Shown here: positions 26,310 to 35,124 of the stretch, in pieces
How positions within the stretch are numbered: the stretch's first letter is position 1
How the letters are laid out: each line of letters begins with the position of its first letter
Source: Clostridiales bacterium
GTDB lineage: Bacteria; Bacillota; Clostridia; Oscillospirales; Oscillospiraceae
Length of the DNA stretch: 64,000 nt
Direction: 5' to 3'
Assembly (NCBI GenBank): GCA_019423635.1
Contig: JAHZBA010000001.1
Location: forward strand, 146,236-210,235
Program-made: the position numbers and the translations under genes
The notes under the pieces: generated by a model
Databases searched by the model: none
Told to the model about the DNA's origin: nothing
Seen by the model: the letters and a program-made list of their open reading frames with translations, nothing else

Positions 26310-27905
26310 TTAGCCTCCCATCATGGCGGGGTCCATCTGCTGGATGTAGAGGACGGTCTCGCCCTCCGTGAGGCCCGAGGTGATCTCGATGTAGGCGTCG
26401 TCGCTGCGGCCCAGGGCCACGGGGCGCTCTTCCAGCAGCGAGGCATCCAGCACGGTGACGCCGTCCTCAGCCATAGCGCCGGGAGTGGGCACCAGGACAG
26501 TGTTGCCCCGGTTCACGGCACCCACCGGGACGGTGAGCACCTGCGTGGCCTCGCCGCAGAGGATGGTGGCGGAGATGTTCATGCCCGGCTTCAGGGCGCC
26601 GTAGTCGGAGATGGAGAGGGTGACGGGGTAGGTCGTGAAGCCGTCGGTGGTGGTGCCGTTGACGCTGATCCGTTCCACGGTGCCGTAAAAGACCTGGCCG
26701 GGCAGGGCGGCGGCGGTGATCTCCACCTGCTGGCCGGCCTCCACCTTGCCGATGTCCAGCTCGTTGACCTTCATCTCCGCCTTCAGGCGGCTCAGGTCAT
26801 AGATGGTGGCCAGGGTTCCGCTGCGGGAGCTGTCCACCTTGTCCCCGGCCTTGAAATTCTTTTCAATCACCGTGCCGGAGATGGGGGAGGTGATATTGTA
26901 GTCCTCCAGATTGGCCGAGGCGCTGCCGGCGGAGAGCCGGGCGCTCTCCACGCTGAGCCGCGCGTTTTCCACCTGGGTGCGGTTGGCCTCGGATTCGATG
27001 GTGCAGAGGGTCTCCCCCTTATTGACGGCGCTGCCGGCCAGCTTGTCAAGGCCGGTGACGGTGCCGCTGCCGGCGGAGTAGACCGTGGCGGAGCCGGGCA
27101 TGGAGAAGTGGGTGCGGCCATAGCTGCAGAAACTGCCGATGGTGGCGGAGACGTTGAAGGTCTCGGACACCACGCCGGGGTTGACCAGCTTCACCCGGAC
27201 GCTGCTGCACTCCCGGCCGTCGGTGGTGATGGTGGTGTCGTCGGACACCGCCTCCACCGTGCCCTGTACCGGCGCGTCAAATTCCCCGATGAACACCGTG
27301 GCGCTCTGGCCCACGTAGAAGTCCGCGGGCTTGGTATAGGGGAAGAGGAAGTCGATGCTCAGATCCGAGCTGGTGATAATCTTGGCCAGGGCCGTGCCGG
27401 CGGAGACGCTGTCGCCGTTGTGGACGAAGATCTCCTGGATGGTGCCGGAGATGGGGGCGGTGGGATGGAGGGCCTCCAGGGCCTGCTCGTAGCTCAGCTG
27501 CGCCTGCTGGGTGGAGAGGTTGGCCCGGTCCACGGAGCTCTGGGCGTCGCTGTGGTCCAGGGCGTACAGCAGCGCCCCCTGTTCCACCAGATCGCCCTCT
27601 TCAAAGGGGGCGCTGAGGATGTTGCCGGAGACCAGGGTGGTGACCTGATAGGAGTCGGCGGGCTCCAAAGTGGCGGAGCCGGAGACGGACAGCGTCAGAT
27701 CCCGGCGCTCCACAGTCGCCGACTGATAGCTGGCCCCTGCGGCGGCGGTGTTCCCGCCCAGCCGGGGCAGGACGACAGCTGCCAGCACCACCAGTGCCAG
27801 AATGCCGGCAAGAATCTTTTTCCGCCGGCTCCAGCGGATGCGGGGAAGGTGAAAGCGCTTTTTCTCCGGCGCCTGGTCCCTGTCCTGCAGCATGACTTCG
27901 TTCAT
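26310..27905 (-). CDS. MacA-like membrane fusion protein (RND-type adaptor)
   Basis: The 531-residue protein has one N-terminal helix (ILAGILALVVLAAVVLP near residue 31), then beta-barrel, lipoyl and hairpin segments of the HlyD/MacA adaptor type. It carries two lipoyl-like halves, PISGTIQEIFVHNGDSV and PISGTVIEKNFKAGDKV. The C-terminal half has the YknX/MacA-type barrel (LSISDYGALKPGMNISATI). It is longer than usual adaptors (about 380-420), apparently by an inserted second barrel-lipoyl unit. ATG 27905 has AAGGAGAG upstream. It heads a three-gene exporter operon. Confidence 0.85.
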   Translation of the reverse strand: MNEVMLQDRDQAPEKKRFHLPRIRWSRRKKILAGILALVVLAAVVLPRLGGNTAAAGASYQSATVERRDLTLSVSGSATLEPADSYQVTTLVSGNILSAPFEEGDLVEQGALLYALDHSDAQSSVDRANLSTQQAQLSYEQALEALHPTAPISGTIQEIFVHNGDSVSAGTALAKIITSSDLSIDFLFPYTKPADFYVGQSATVFIGEFDAPVQGTVEAVSDDTTITTDGRECSSVRVKLVNPGVVSETFNVSATIGSFCSYGRTHFSMPGSATVYSAGSGTVTGLDKLAGSAVNKGETLCTIESEANRTQVENARLSVESARLSAGSASANLEDYNITSPISGTVIEKNFKAGDKVDSSRSGTLATIYDLSRLKAEMKVNELDIGKVEAGQQVEITAAALPGQVFYGTVERISVNGTTTDGFTTYPVTLSISDYGALKPGMNISATILCGEATQVLTVPVGAVNRGNTVLVPTPGAMAEDGVTVLDASLLEERPVALGRSDDAYIEITSGLTEGETVLYIQQMDPAMMGG

Positions 27906-28018
27906 AATCAGTCTCTCCTTGCATTTGGATTTTGTCTCTCCAAGAGAAATACGAGACGGGCCGCCCGGTTTCTTCAAATTTTGGAAAGATCTTTGAATTA
28001 TTATATTAGGTAGTTAAT

Positions 28019-28046
28019 ACAATAGCACAAAATTGGAATTTGTCAA
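28019..28046 (-). promoter_or_regulatory. Promoter of the MacAB-like operon
   Basis: Minus-strand perfect TTGACA (28041-28046), 16-base spacer, TATTGT (28019-28024). An AT-rich TTAACTACCTAATATAAT tract begins at the downstream edge of the -10 and could be an operator, though no regulator gene is adjacent. Confidence 0.7.
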
Positions 28047-28134
28047 GAGCGGAACCGGGATTTTTTTCTCTTGGCTGGAGGGACCATACACCCTCCACCC
28101 TGTGGAAGGTCAAGTCTTTTCGGGAAAAAAGAAG

Positions 28135-28160
28135 GACCCCCGTCACATTTGACGGGGGCC
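28135..28160 (-). terminator. Terminator after the 99-residue gene
   Basis: CCCCCGTC/GACGGGGG stem (28137-28144, 28151-28158) followed on the minus strand by TCCTTCTTTTTT. Confidence 0.8.
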
Positions 28161-28175
28161 CGGGGCGAAATGACA

Positions 28176-28475
28176 TTACAGAAGATCCCTGTGGGAGAGA
28201 ATCTCCGTGACGCTGTCCAGATTGTTGAGGATGTTGTTCACATCCGCGATCTTGGGCTTGGCGTTGGCGGTGGCCTCCAGCTGGGCAATCAGGCCGGCGG
28301 CGGCCTCCTGGGTGGGCTGGCCGTTGTCCACGGCGTCCAGATAGGCGCCGCAGGCGTTCAGCAGTGCCTCGTTGGGCGTTCCGGAGGGAAAGCCGCAGAA
28401 GAAGTAGGCATCCAGCCGGAACTTTTCATTTTTGTGGACTTCTCTGATTTTTTCGATGAGTTCTTCCCTGGTCAT
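28176..28475 (-). CDS. Small helical protein, function unknown
   Basis: A 99-residue acidic protein starting MTREELIEKIREV, all helical in character, with no signal peptide, membrane segment or recognised motif. It lies 35 bases after an ABC sugar permease gene and before the terminator, so it is probably the last gene of that operon. GGAGGAA is 11 bases before the ATG. I do not recognise the family. It might be a cytoplasmic accessory protein of the sugar operon, but nothing in the sequence shows this. Confidence 0.65.
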   Translation of the reverse strand: MTREELIEKIREVHKNEKFRLDAYFFCGFPSGTPNEALLNACGAYLDAVDNGQPTQEAAAGLIAQLEATANAKPKIADVNNILNNLDSVTEILSHRDLL

Positions 28476-28510
28476 AGTGGGTGATTCCTCCAAATGATGA
28501 TTTGACACGT

Positions 28511-29380
28511 TTATCCCTTCACGCCGCCGGAAGCCAGGCCGCTGACCAGGTTCTTCTCGATGCACATGAACAGGATCACAACAGGGATGATGGCAAAGAT
28601 CGAGGCGGCGAAGAGGTACTGCCACTCAATGATGTTGTAGCCGTTGAAGATGTTGATGCCCACGGTCAGGGGCTTGAGCAGGTCGTCCTGGATCAGGCAC
28701 AGGGCCACCGTATACTCGTTCCAGGCGTTGATGAAAATGAAGATCAGGGTGGTGACGATGCCGGGGGCGGCCACCGGGAGGAGGACCTTCATCATGGATT
28801 GGATGCGGTTGCAGCCGTCAATGGTGGCGGCCTGCTCCATATCTGCCGAAATGCCCATAAAGGTGCCCCGCAGCAGCCAGATGGTGAAGGCCTGGTTAAA
28901 GGCGGCGTTGATGAAGATCAATCCCCAGATGCTGTTGGTCAGGTGCAGGACCTGCATGACCTGGTAGATGCCGATGAGCAGCACCACCGGGGCGAACATC
29001 TGGGAGACGATGACGAAGCCCAGAAAGGCGGTCTGGCCCTTGAACCTCATCCGGGCCAGGGCGTAGGCGGCGGGGATGCCGCAGAGCATGGCGATGATGG
29101 TGGAGCCCCCGGCGATGAGGATGGAGTTGAGCATGTATTTGGCCATGGGGGCCCGACTCCAGATGTCGATGAAGTTGGACCACAGGGCGGTGATGGGCAG
29201 AACGGTCCCGGCGGTGGAGAAGATCTCCTCCCGGCTCTTCAGGGCGGTGCACAGCATGGCGAAATAGGGGTACAGGGTGATGACGCACACGTCCAGCACC
29301 ACAAAGTAGAGCAGCACGCGCAGGATGGTCTTTTTCACAGAGACCGGCTTTTTCCGGACGGCATTGGCGGGCTGGCTCAT
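28511..29380 (-). CDS. Carbohydrate ABC transporter permease (MalG type)
   Basis: The 289-residue protein has six membrane helices and the EAA loop EQAATIDGCNRIQSMMKVLLPVAAPGI-like segment near residue 190, where the cytosolic ATPase docks. The C-terminus GLASGGVKG is typical of the MalG/UgpE family (CUT1 sugar importers). It overlaps the upstream permease gene by four bases. The shared CUT1 ATPase (MsmX type) is not encoded in the window and is likely supplied from elsewhere. Confidence 0.92.
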   Translation of the reverse strand: MSQPANAVRKKPVSVKKTILRVLLYFVVLDVCVITLYPYFAMLCTALKSREEIFSTAGTVLPITALWSNFIDIWSRAPMAKYMLNSILIAGGSTIIAMLCGIPAAYALARMRFKGQTAFLGFVIVSQMFAPVVLLIGIYQVMQVLHLTNSIWGLIFINAAFNQAFTIWLLRGTFMGISADMEQAATIDGCNRIQSMMKVLLPVAAPGIVTTLIFIFINAWNEYTVALCLIQDDLLKPLTVGINIFNGYNIIEWQYLFAASIFAIIPVVILFMCIEKNLVSGLASGGVKG

Positions 29381-30321
29381 AGATCCTCATCTCCTTTCCG
29401 CAGGGTGTAGACCATGTATACGCTGGCGCAGATCAGCAGGATGAGGAAGCCGATCACCGACACGGCGGAGGCCTCGCCCTGTCTGCCGTTGTAGAAGGCC
29501 AGCTTGTAGAGGTATGTCACCAGGGTGTCGGTGCGGTTGGCGGGATCGCCCTTGGTCATGGTCCAGATGATGGGGAAGGAGTTGAACACATAGATGATGT
29601 TCAGCACCGTACTCACCGTCAGGGAGGACTTTACCAGGGGCAGTGTGATGCGGAAGAGCTTCTGCCAGTAGTTGGCCCCGTCCACGGTGGCGGCCTCGTA
29701 GTAAGTCCCGTCAATGCTCTGCAGGCCTGAGAGGACGCAGAAGCATACAAAGGGGATGGTGACGAAGATGCCGCAGGCGATCTCCCAGGTGAACCAGGCG
29801 GTAGGGGTGGACGTCCAGTTCATCGGGGCGCTGATGAGACCCAGCTTCATGAACAGGGTGTTCAGCGTGCCGTAGTCCGTGTTGACGATGAACTTCCAGG
29901 CGCTGGCCTGGATGACCAGGGTGGTGGCCCAGGGGAAGACCACGATGGCCCGGGCCACCTTCCGGCCCTTGAACTCGTTGTTCAAAAGCAGAGCCAGGAT
30001 GAAGCCCAGCAGGGTGGACAGCGCCACCACGGCGATGGTCCAGATGATGGTGTTTTTCAGTACAATGGCAAAGGCCGGGTCCTTCAGAACACTTGAAAAG
30101 TTTTCAAAGTTGTTGAAACCCTTCAGCTTGCCTGCCCGGGTCACCTGGTTGGCAGACAGCTGGAACACCTTGAGGATAGGAATCACGATAAAGATGGCCA
30201 TCAGGATGATGCTGGGGGCGATCCAGATATAGGGCTCGATGGTGCGGAAACGCTTTTTGCTGCGGGGATGGGGCAGGCGGGGTTCCGCCTGCTTCGGGAC
30301 AGCCGGGTTTTTTGTACTCAC
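29377..30321 (-). CDS. Carbohydrate ABC transporter permease (MalF type)
   Basis: The 314-residue protein has six membrane helices after a basic N-terminal tail. Its EAA loop is YYEAATVDGANYWQKLFRIT near residue 225, the MalF/UgpA pattern of CUT1 importers. The start is GTG 30321 with AGGAGGT 6 bases upstream. It forms the heterodimeric channel with the downstream MalG-type permease and works with the lipoprotein encoded upstream. A strong hairpin separates it from that gene. Confidence 0.92.
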   Translation of the reverse strand: MSTKNPAVPKQAEPRLPHPRSKKRFRTIEPYIWIAPSIILMAIFIVIPILKVFQLSANQVTRAGKLKGFNNFENFSSVLKDPAFAIVLKNTIIWTIAVVALSTLLGFILALLLNNEFKGRKVARAIVVFPWATTLVIQASAWKFIVNTDYGTLNTLFMKLGLISAPMNWTSTPTAWFTWEIACGIFVTIPFVCFCVLSGLQSIDGTYYEAATVDGANYWQKLFRITLPLVKSSLTVSTVLNIIYVFNSFPIIWTMTKGDPANRTDTLVTYLYKLAFYNGRQGEASAVSVIGFLILLICASVYMVYTLRKGDEDL

Positions 30322-30412
30322 GGAGACACCTCCTATGGTTTGATGCGTCTTCCGGCCGCTTTCAAAAGGCGGGGAACAGGCCCCTGCCCTTGGAAAACGG
30401 CTGGAAGAAAAC

Positions 30413-30444
30413 GCGGGGGCCGGGCCGTTTTGGCCCGGCCCCGC
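30413..30444 (-). terminator. Intra-operon terminator between binding protein and permeases
   Basis: 13-bp GC-rich stem (30413-30426 with 30432-30444) followed on the minus strand by GTTTTCTTCC. Partial read-through would keep the binding protein more abundant than the permeases. Confidence 0.7.
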
Positions 30445-30481
30445 AGTCGTTTACCTCACAAAGGGAAGATGGTGTGAGGGC

Positions 30482-31756
30482 TTAGCCGGCAATCTGGGCC
30501 TGGAGCGTATCCAGCAGCTCCTGGACGTTGCCGCCCAGAAGGGCCTGCTGCTCCACATTGATGACGCCCTGCTTCACGTCAGCCCACTTGGCCTGGGCAG
30601 TGGGATAGAACTTGGCGGAGCCAACGATCTCGATCCAGCTGGCGGCATCGGGGTCGGCGGCGGCCATGATCTCGCCGCCGGTGCTGGTGGCGGGCAGGAA
30701 GGTCTCCATGATGACCCAGTCGGAGTAGCGGGTGTCCTCATAGAAGAAGTCGAAGAAGGTCTTGATGGCCTCCGTCTTGGCATCGGTGTCCTCGTTGTCA
30801 AAGACCATGAACCGGTCCATAACGCCCACAGAGGAAGTGTCCTTGCCCTCGTTGGCGGGGATGGAGGCGATGCCGAAGTTGATGGGATTCTCCTGGCTCT
30901 CCACATAGTTGGAAATCTGGTTGGGGCCGATCATCATGGCCACCTTGCCGGTGGCGAACAGCTCCTGCAGGTCATAACGGGTCTGGGTGGCGGGATCGGA
31001 GTTGGTCAGACCGTCCTTCACCAGGCCCACGATGTACTCCACGGCCTCCACGTTCTCGGCGCTGTTCAGCGTCCAGTTGCCGCTGGCGTCCAGGAAGTCG
31101 CCGCCGTTGGTCCAGGAGTAGTAGGCGAAGCAGGCCTGGCCCTCGTCGGTGGTCATATCCACGCCCCAGGGATAGATGTTGGCGTCATAGGCCTTGATCT
31201 TCTCGCAGGCATCTCTCAGCTCGGCCCAGGTGGTGGGGACCTCCGCGCCGGCGGCCTCCAGGATGTCCTTGTTGTAGTACATGGCCCGGGCGGAAGCCAG
31301 GTCGGGGATGGCCCAGATGGTGCCGTCGATGTTGGACTGCTCCAGGAAGGCGGGATAGAACTTGGCGTAGGTCTCGTCGGACACGAAGTCCTGAATGGGC
31401 CGGAGCAGATCGTCGCCCACATAATCGGCAAAGGTGTCGATGTTCAGGATGTCAGGGGCGGCGTTGTTGGAGATGCGGGTGTTGACCACGGTGTAGATGT
31501 CGTTCCAGGAAACGACCTCCACGGTCAGGTCGATGTCCTCGTTGGCGGCGTTGAAGTCGTTCTGGAACTGGGCCCACCAGTCCTTGGTCAGATCGCCGTA
31601 CTGGGCGGCGATGACGTTGAGGGCGACCTTCTCGCCGGAAGCGTCGCCGCCGCCATCATTGGCCGGCTCCTTGGTATCGCCGCCGCCACCGCCGCCGCAG
31701 GCGGCCAGGGACAGCACCATCACAAGAGCCAGCAGTGCTGCAAGAAACTTCTTCAT
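30482..31756 (-). CDS. Extracellular sugar-binding lipoprotein of a CUT1 ABC transporter
   Basis: The 424-residue protein has a signal peptide with the lipobox LAAC at residue 20, a glycine-rich linker, and a family 1 solute-binding fold (VEVVSWNDIYTVVNTRI, DILNIDTFADYVGDD, GPNQISNYV). It would deliver a sugar to the two permeases downstream. Nearby genes for galacto-N-biose use suggest a mucin or milk-type disaccharide, but the ligand is not readable from the sequence. ATG 31756 has GAGGAG upstream. No convincing -35/-10 pair was found in the 355 bases before it, only TATAAT boxes near 31850 and 31875. Confidence 0.9.
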   Translation of the reverse strand: MKKFLAALLALVMVLSLAACGGGGGGDTKEPANDGGGDASGEKVALNVIAAQYGDLTKDWWAQFQNDFNAANEDIDLTVEVVSWNDIYTVVNTRISNNAAPDILNIDTFADYVGDDLLRPIQDFVSDETYAKFYPAFLEQSNIDGTIWAIPDLASARAMYYNKDILEAAGAEVPTTWAELRDACEKIKAYDANIYPWGVDMTTDEGQACFAYYSWTNGGDFLDASGNWTLNSAENVEAVEYIVGLVKDGLTNSDPATQTRYDLQELFATGKVAMMIGPNQISNYVESQENPINFGIASIPANEGKDTSSVGVMDRFMVFDNEDTDAKTEAIKTFFDFFYEDTRYSDWVIMETFLPATSTGGEIMAAADPDAASWIEIVGSAKFYPTAQAKWADVKQGVINVEQQALLGGNVQELLDTLQAQIAG

Positions 31757-31902
31757 TGTCATTCTCCTCTTCATCTTAAAAATTTGCGTATAGAACGCTG
31801 TTGGGAGGAGGCAAATGGAGATAATCCACAAATGCTTCCTCTTATTTCAAATTATACTTGTTCATTCTGCGATTATATAGGGATCAGAGTACGCTTTATA
31901 GA

Positions 31903-31937
31903 AAAATCGTACGAATTCTGAAAATTCGTACGATTTT
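31903..31937. repeat. 15-bp AT-rich perfect inverted repeat
   Basis: AAAATCGTACGAATT (31903-31917) and its complement (31923-31937) around a 5-base loop, in the gap between the PocR regulator gene and the sugar-binding protein gene. It can be the terminator of the former (TTTTTC follows on the minus strand) or an operator for the latter. Confidence 0.6.
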
Positions 31938-32111
31938 ATACGTCGATCAGCCGGAAACTTTTGCGCAACAGAAGGGAGGCGCATACACAGACCGGGTCTG
32001 AGATACGTTTTAAAGCGTAACTGTTTACAAAAGAGCACGCCGTTTTTCTCCCGTATGTTCCGTAGGATGGAATTTTCGCGGTTGCCGGCGCCGCTTTCTC
32101 CGAAAAGTTCC

Positions 32112-33011
32112 TTACTCCAGATGACTGCGGCCGTTTTTCCGGAAATCACTGGGAGTCGTGCCGGTGATGGAGCGGAAGACCTTGGAAAAATAGTTGTAGT
32201 CGTTGATGCCCACGGCCTCCGCAATGGCGGAAATAGGCTGGTTGCTCTGGAGCAGCAGCCGCTTGGCCGCCCGGATGCGCCGCTGGGCGATGAGATGGGA
32301 CAGCGTCTGCCCGCCGGAGAGCTCCTTGGCCAGGGCGCACAGCTTGGTGCGGCCGATGTGCAGCTCCTGGGAGAGGACGGCCAGGGACAGCTTTTCCATG
32401 TAGTGCTCATCCAGATACAGATCCAGCCTCTGCGCGTCGGTCTGCTCCGTGGCCAGGATCATGCCCTTGAGCTGGATATAGGCGGCCAGGGCCTCCAGGG
32501 TTCCGGTATAGGCCTGAATGGCCTCCTGGGAGTACTGACGGAACTGGAAAAAGGCGCCCTTCAATGCCTCCGGACCGCCGGGATACCAGTCCAAAAGGGA
32601 GCGGGTGTTCTCCCACTGCTCCTCCATGGGGGAGTCGTCCAGGTAGCAGCCGAAGGCCAGATAGGCCAGGGGCCGCTTCCTGTCAAAAAGCGGCATAATG
32701 GCCTCACAGATTCCCACGTGGCAGCGGTAGAACTGAAACCCCTTTTCCGCCGTGTAATGCTTGATCTTGCACATGTCGCAGGCGACGCAGCGTGCGTGGC
32801 CCTCGGGCAGATCGTTGAGCATCCGGCAAAAGGGCGGATGCCCCTTGAAGAGGTTGATGTCCCGCCCCTCCGGGTCCAGAATGTTGGCGGGCAGACCGGT
32901 GAGAATATTGAGATTGGCAATGAGCCCCCGCAGCTGCTCCTCGTCAAATAGGATGTCCAGAGATGCCGCCTCCTCCAAAAGACGCGCTCTGCCGGTACCG
33001 GCAGAGCGCAC
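32112..33011 (-). CDS. PocR-sensor AraC-family transcription regulator
   Basis: The protein has an N-terminal PocR-type ligand-binding domain (NILTGLPANILDPEG near residue 35; cysteines in CVACDMC and CHVGIC) and a C-terminal pair of AraC helix-turn-helix units ending TGTTPSDFRK. It likely activates the sugar transporter genes just downstream. The start is uncertain: GTG 33011 lies in a palindromic hairpin that looks like a terminator of the upstream gene. CTG 32960, preceded by GGAGGAGG at 8 bases, would give a 282-residue protein that begins exactly at the PocR domain. TTG 32978 is a third option. Confidence 0.82.
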   Translation of the reverse strand: MRSAGTGRARLLEEAASLDILFDEEQLRGLIANLNILTGLPANILDPEGRDINLFKGHPPFCRMLNDLPEGHARCVACDMCKIKHYTAEKGFQFYRCHVGICEAIMPLFDRKRPLAYLAFGCYLDDSPMEEQWENTRSLLDWYPGGPEALKGAFFQFRQYSQEAIQAYTGTLEALAAYIQLKGMILATEQTDAQRLDLYLDEHYMEKLSLAVLSQELHIGRTKLCALAKELSGGQTLSHLIAQRRIRAAKRLLLQSNQPISAIAEAVGINDYNYFSKVFRSITGTTPSDFRKNGRSHLE

Positions 33012-33028
33012 ATGGGGCGCGCCCCATG
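32984..33028 (-). terminator. Two adjacent perfect palindromes after the kinase gene
   Basis: A 13-bp-arm palindrome (32984-33009, arm GCGCTCTGCCGGT) followed on the minus strand by GTCTTTT, and next to it CATGGGGCG with its complement (33011-33028). The first fits a terminator for the upstream hexosamine kinase gene. Confidence 0.6.
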
Positions 33029-33046
33029 ATCGACTGTTGTATGGTT

Positions 33047-34162
33047 TTAGTGTTTGCGGTAGCGGTTCACAATGGCCTCCAGCTCGGACCAGCGGGACTC
33101 CATATCCTGCACCAGCTTAAACTGGGTGCGGCAGCGGTCCAGGTTCTGGCCCTCCCGCTCTGTGTGGAAGTAGGTGTCCCCCTCCAGATAGTCCGTGAGG
33201 AAGCGCATTCCGCACTCCAGGGTCATGAGCTTGGCGCCCCAGGGGAGGTACTCGATCTCGGTGTCCGTCAGGGAGCCGCCGGTGCCCTCCAGAAAGGCGT
33301 CGGTATAGGCGGCAAAGAGGTCCACGTCCAGGTTGACCTTGCTCAGATCCCGCTCATCCTCGGCGGAGTGGTTGGCACCGAAGCGGATGGAGTCGCCGAA
33401 GTCGTAGAGCACCAGCCCGGGCATGACGGTGTCCAGGTCGATGATGCAGATGCCCTCGCCGGTGGTCTCGTCCAGAAGCACGTTGTTCAGCTTGGTGTCG
33501 TTGTGGGTGACCCGGACAGGAAGCTTCCCCTCCCGCAGGGCATCCAGAGCCACGGAGCAGTCCGACTCCCGGGAGAGCACAAAGTCGATCTCCGGCCGGC
33601 AGGCCCCAGCCCGGCCCAGCTTGTCCGCCTCCAGGGCGGCCTTGAACTTTTTCAGTCGGTCCTCGGTGTCGTGGAAGTGGGGGATGGTCTCGTAAAGGGT
33701 GTCGGCGGGGTAGTCCCGCAGCAGCTGCTGGAAGCGGCCGAAGGCCCGGCCGGAGGCGGCGAAGAGCTCCGGGGTGTCCGCCGCCTGATGGCAGACGGTG
33801 CCCTCCACAAAGGGATACAGCCGCCAGGCGCCTCCCTGACTGTCGGTGTAGTAGTCCGCGCCGTTTTTGGGGCGGAGGACTTCCATGGCCTCCCGGCTCC
33901 GGTCGCCGCCGTGCTTTTCGATCTCCCGGCCCAAAAACTCCGTCACGCCGATGATGTTCTCCATCAGCTGGTCCGGCCGCTTGAAGGCGGCGGCGCTCAT
34001 CCGCTGGAGGATAAAGCGGCGGCAGCAGCAGTTGTCGGGCTGGGTATGGACCACGAAGGTGTCGTTGATATGTCCGCAGCCATAGCGGATGGCGCCCACT
34101 ACCGGCGCGCCGAACTCATAGGCCTCCAGCACTTCCTGGAGGGTCTGTTCTGCCGGAATCAT
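33047..34162 (-). CDS. N-acetylhexosamine 1-kinase-like phosphotransferase
   Basis: The 371-residue protein is an aminoglycoside-phosphotransferase-fold kinase resembling NahK/LnpB, which phosphorylates GlcNAc or GalNAc at C1 after phosphorylase action. The catalytic loop reads RVTHNDTKLNNVL near residue 220 and the metal motif IIDLDTVMPG near 245. The N-terminal GCGHINDTFVV is the nucleotide-binding part. It lies three bases after a nucleotidyltransferase gene and in the same region as galE and a GH112 phosphorylase. This supports the lacto-N-biose/galacto-N-biose role; other sugar kinases of the fold remain possible. Confidence 0.82.
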   Translation of the reverse strand: MIPAEQTLQEVLEAYEFGAPVVGAIRYGCGHINDTFVVHTQPDNCCCRRFILQRMSAAAFKRPDQLMENIIGVTEFLGREIEKHGGDRSREAMEVLRPKNGADYYTDSQGGAWRLYPFVEGTVCHQAADTPELFAASGRAFGRFQQLLRDYPADTLYETIPHFHDTEDRLKKFKAALEADKLGRAGACRPEIDFVLSRESDCSVALDALREGKLPVRVTHNDTKLNNVLLDETTGEGICIIDLDTVMPGLVLYDFGDSIRFGANHSAEDERDLSKVNLDVDLFAAYTDAFLEGTGGSLTDTEIEYLPWGAKLMTLECGMRFLTDYLEGDTYFHTEREGQNLDRCRTQFKLVQDMESRWSELEAIVNRYRKH

Positions 34163-34165
34163 GGC

Positions 34166-35086
34166 TCACACCTCCCACAGCCGGTCCGGATACAGGCCGG
34201 AGGCCGTCTTTTCCGCAATGGCGGCCACCACGGTGGGCTTGTCCTCCCGGTAGGTGACGCCGTACCACTTGTCCTCGCTGCGCAGAACCTTCACCCGGGC
34301 CTTGCCCTCGTCGATGAGCTGGCTGACCACGGTGGGCAGGAAATACTCCGCCTTGGCGGGGTTTTCCGCCAGGGCCCTGTCCAAAAAGGCGGGGAACCGG
34401 GCCAGGGCCTCGTCCAGGAAGCTCCGGGTGAAGCCCCACATGTTCATGGACACGATGGTGTCGGCGGACAGCTCGGTCCAGGTCTGCCCGTCGTCCTCGG
34501 TGTAGCGGGGCGGCTCGCCCTTTTCAATCTTGGTGCGCTCGGTGACCTGGGTGAGGAAGTGGTCCGCCGTCTCCTCGCACACGCCGCGGGCCACGGTGCC
34601 GTTCTCCGTGACGGTGTTTTTCAGGAGATACCCCACCATGACGTACTCGTACACGTCCCCGTCCTGATGGGTGCTCAGGTAGTCGTAGATCTCTTGGTAG
34701 GCCTCCGGACCGTAGTAGTCGTCGGCGTTGATGACGGCAAAGGGCCCGTCCACAATCCCGCGGGCCGCCAGGGCCGCATGGGCGGTGCCCCAGGGCTTTG
34801 TACGCTCCGCCGGAACAGCGTAGCCCTCCGGCAGATCCTCGATCTGCTGATAGGCGTATTTGACGTTCATAACCTTGGCCACCCGGTCGCCGATGGCGGC
34901 CTTGAATTCCGCCTCGATGGAGTGCTTGATGACAAAGATTACAGTTTCAAAGCCCGCCCGGCGGGCGTCATAGATGGAGTAATCAATGATGAGCTGGCCG
35001 TGGTTGCCCACGGGGTCCAACTGCTTCAATCCGCCGTACCGGCTGCCCATGCCGGCGGCCATGATGACAAGAACAGGCTTGTTCAT
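34166..35086 (-). CDS. Sugar-1-phosphate nucleotidyltransferase-like protein
   Basis: The 306-residue protein has the NTP_transferase fold. Its N-terminal VIMAAGMGSRYGGLKQLDPV is the glycine-rich nucleotide loop with its Arg and Lys, INADDYYG near residue 106 is the metal-binding Asp segment, and WGTAHA near 91 the base-binding part. In Bifidobacterium the galacto-N-biose operon uses GalT at this place. Here a nucleotidyltransferase stands between galE and the kinase, suggesting that it makes a UDP-sugar directly from HexNAc-1-phosphate or galactose-1-phosphate. That role is inferred. ATG 35086 has AAGGAGG upstream. Confidence 0.75.
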   Translation of the reverse strand: MNKPVLVIMAAGMGSRYGGLKQLDPVGNHGQLIIDYSIYDARRAGFETVIFVIKHSIEAEFKAAIGDRVAKVMNVKYAYQQIEDLPEGYAVPAERTKPWGTAHAALAARGIVDGPFAVINADDYYGPEAYQEIYDYLSTHQDGDVYEYVMVGYLLKNTVTENGTVARGVCEETADHFLTQVTERTKIEKGEPPRYTEDDGQTWTELSADTIVSMNMWGFTRSFLDEALARFPAFLDRALAENPAKAEYFLPTVVSQLIDEGKARVKVLRSEDKWYGVTYREDKPTVVAAIAEKTASGLYPDRLWEV

Positions 35087-35124
35087 GCTGTTTGTCCTCC
35101 TTAATCCTGATGTGTTCGGTTGGG

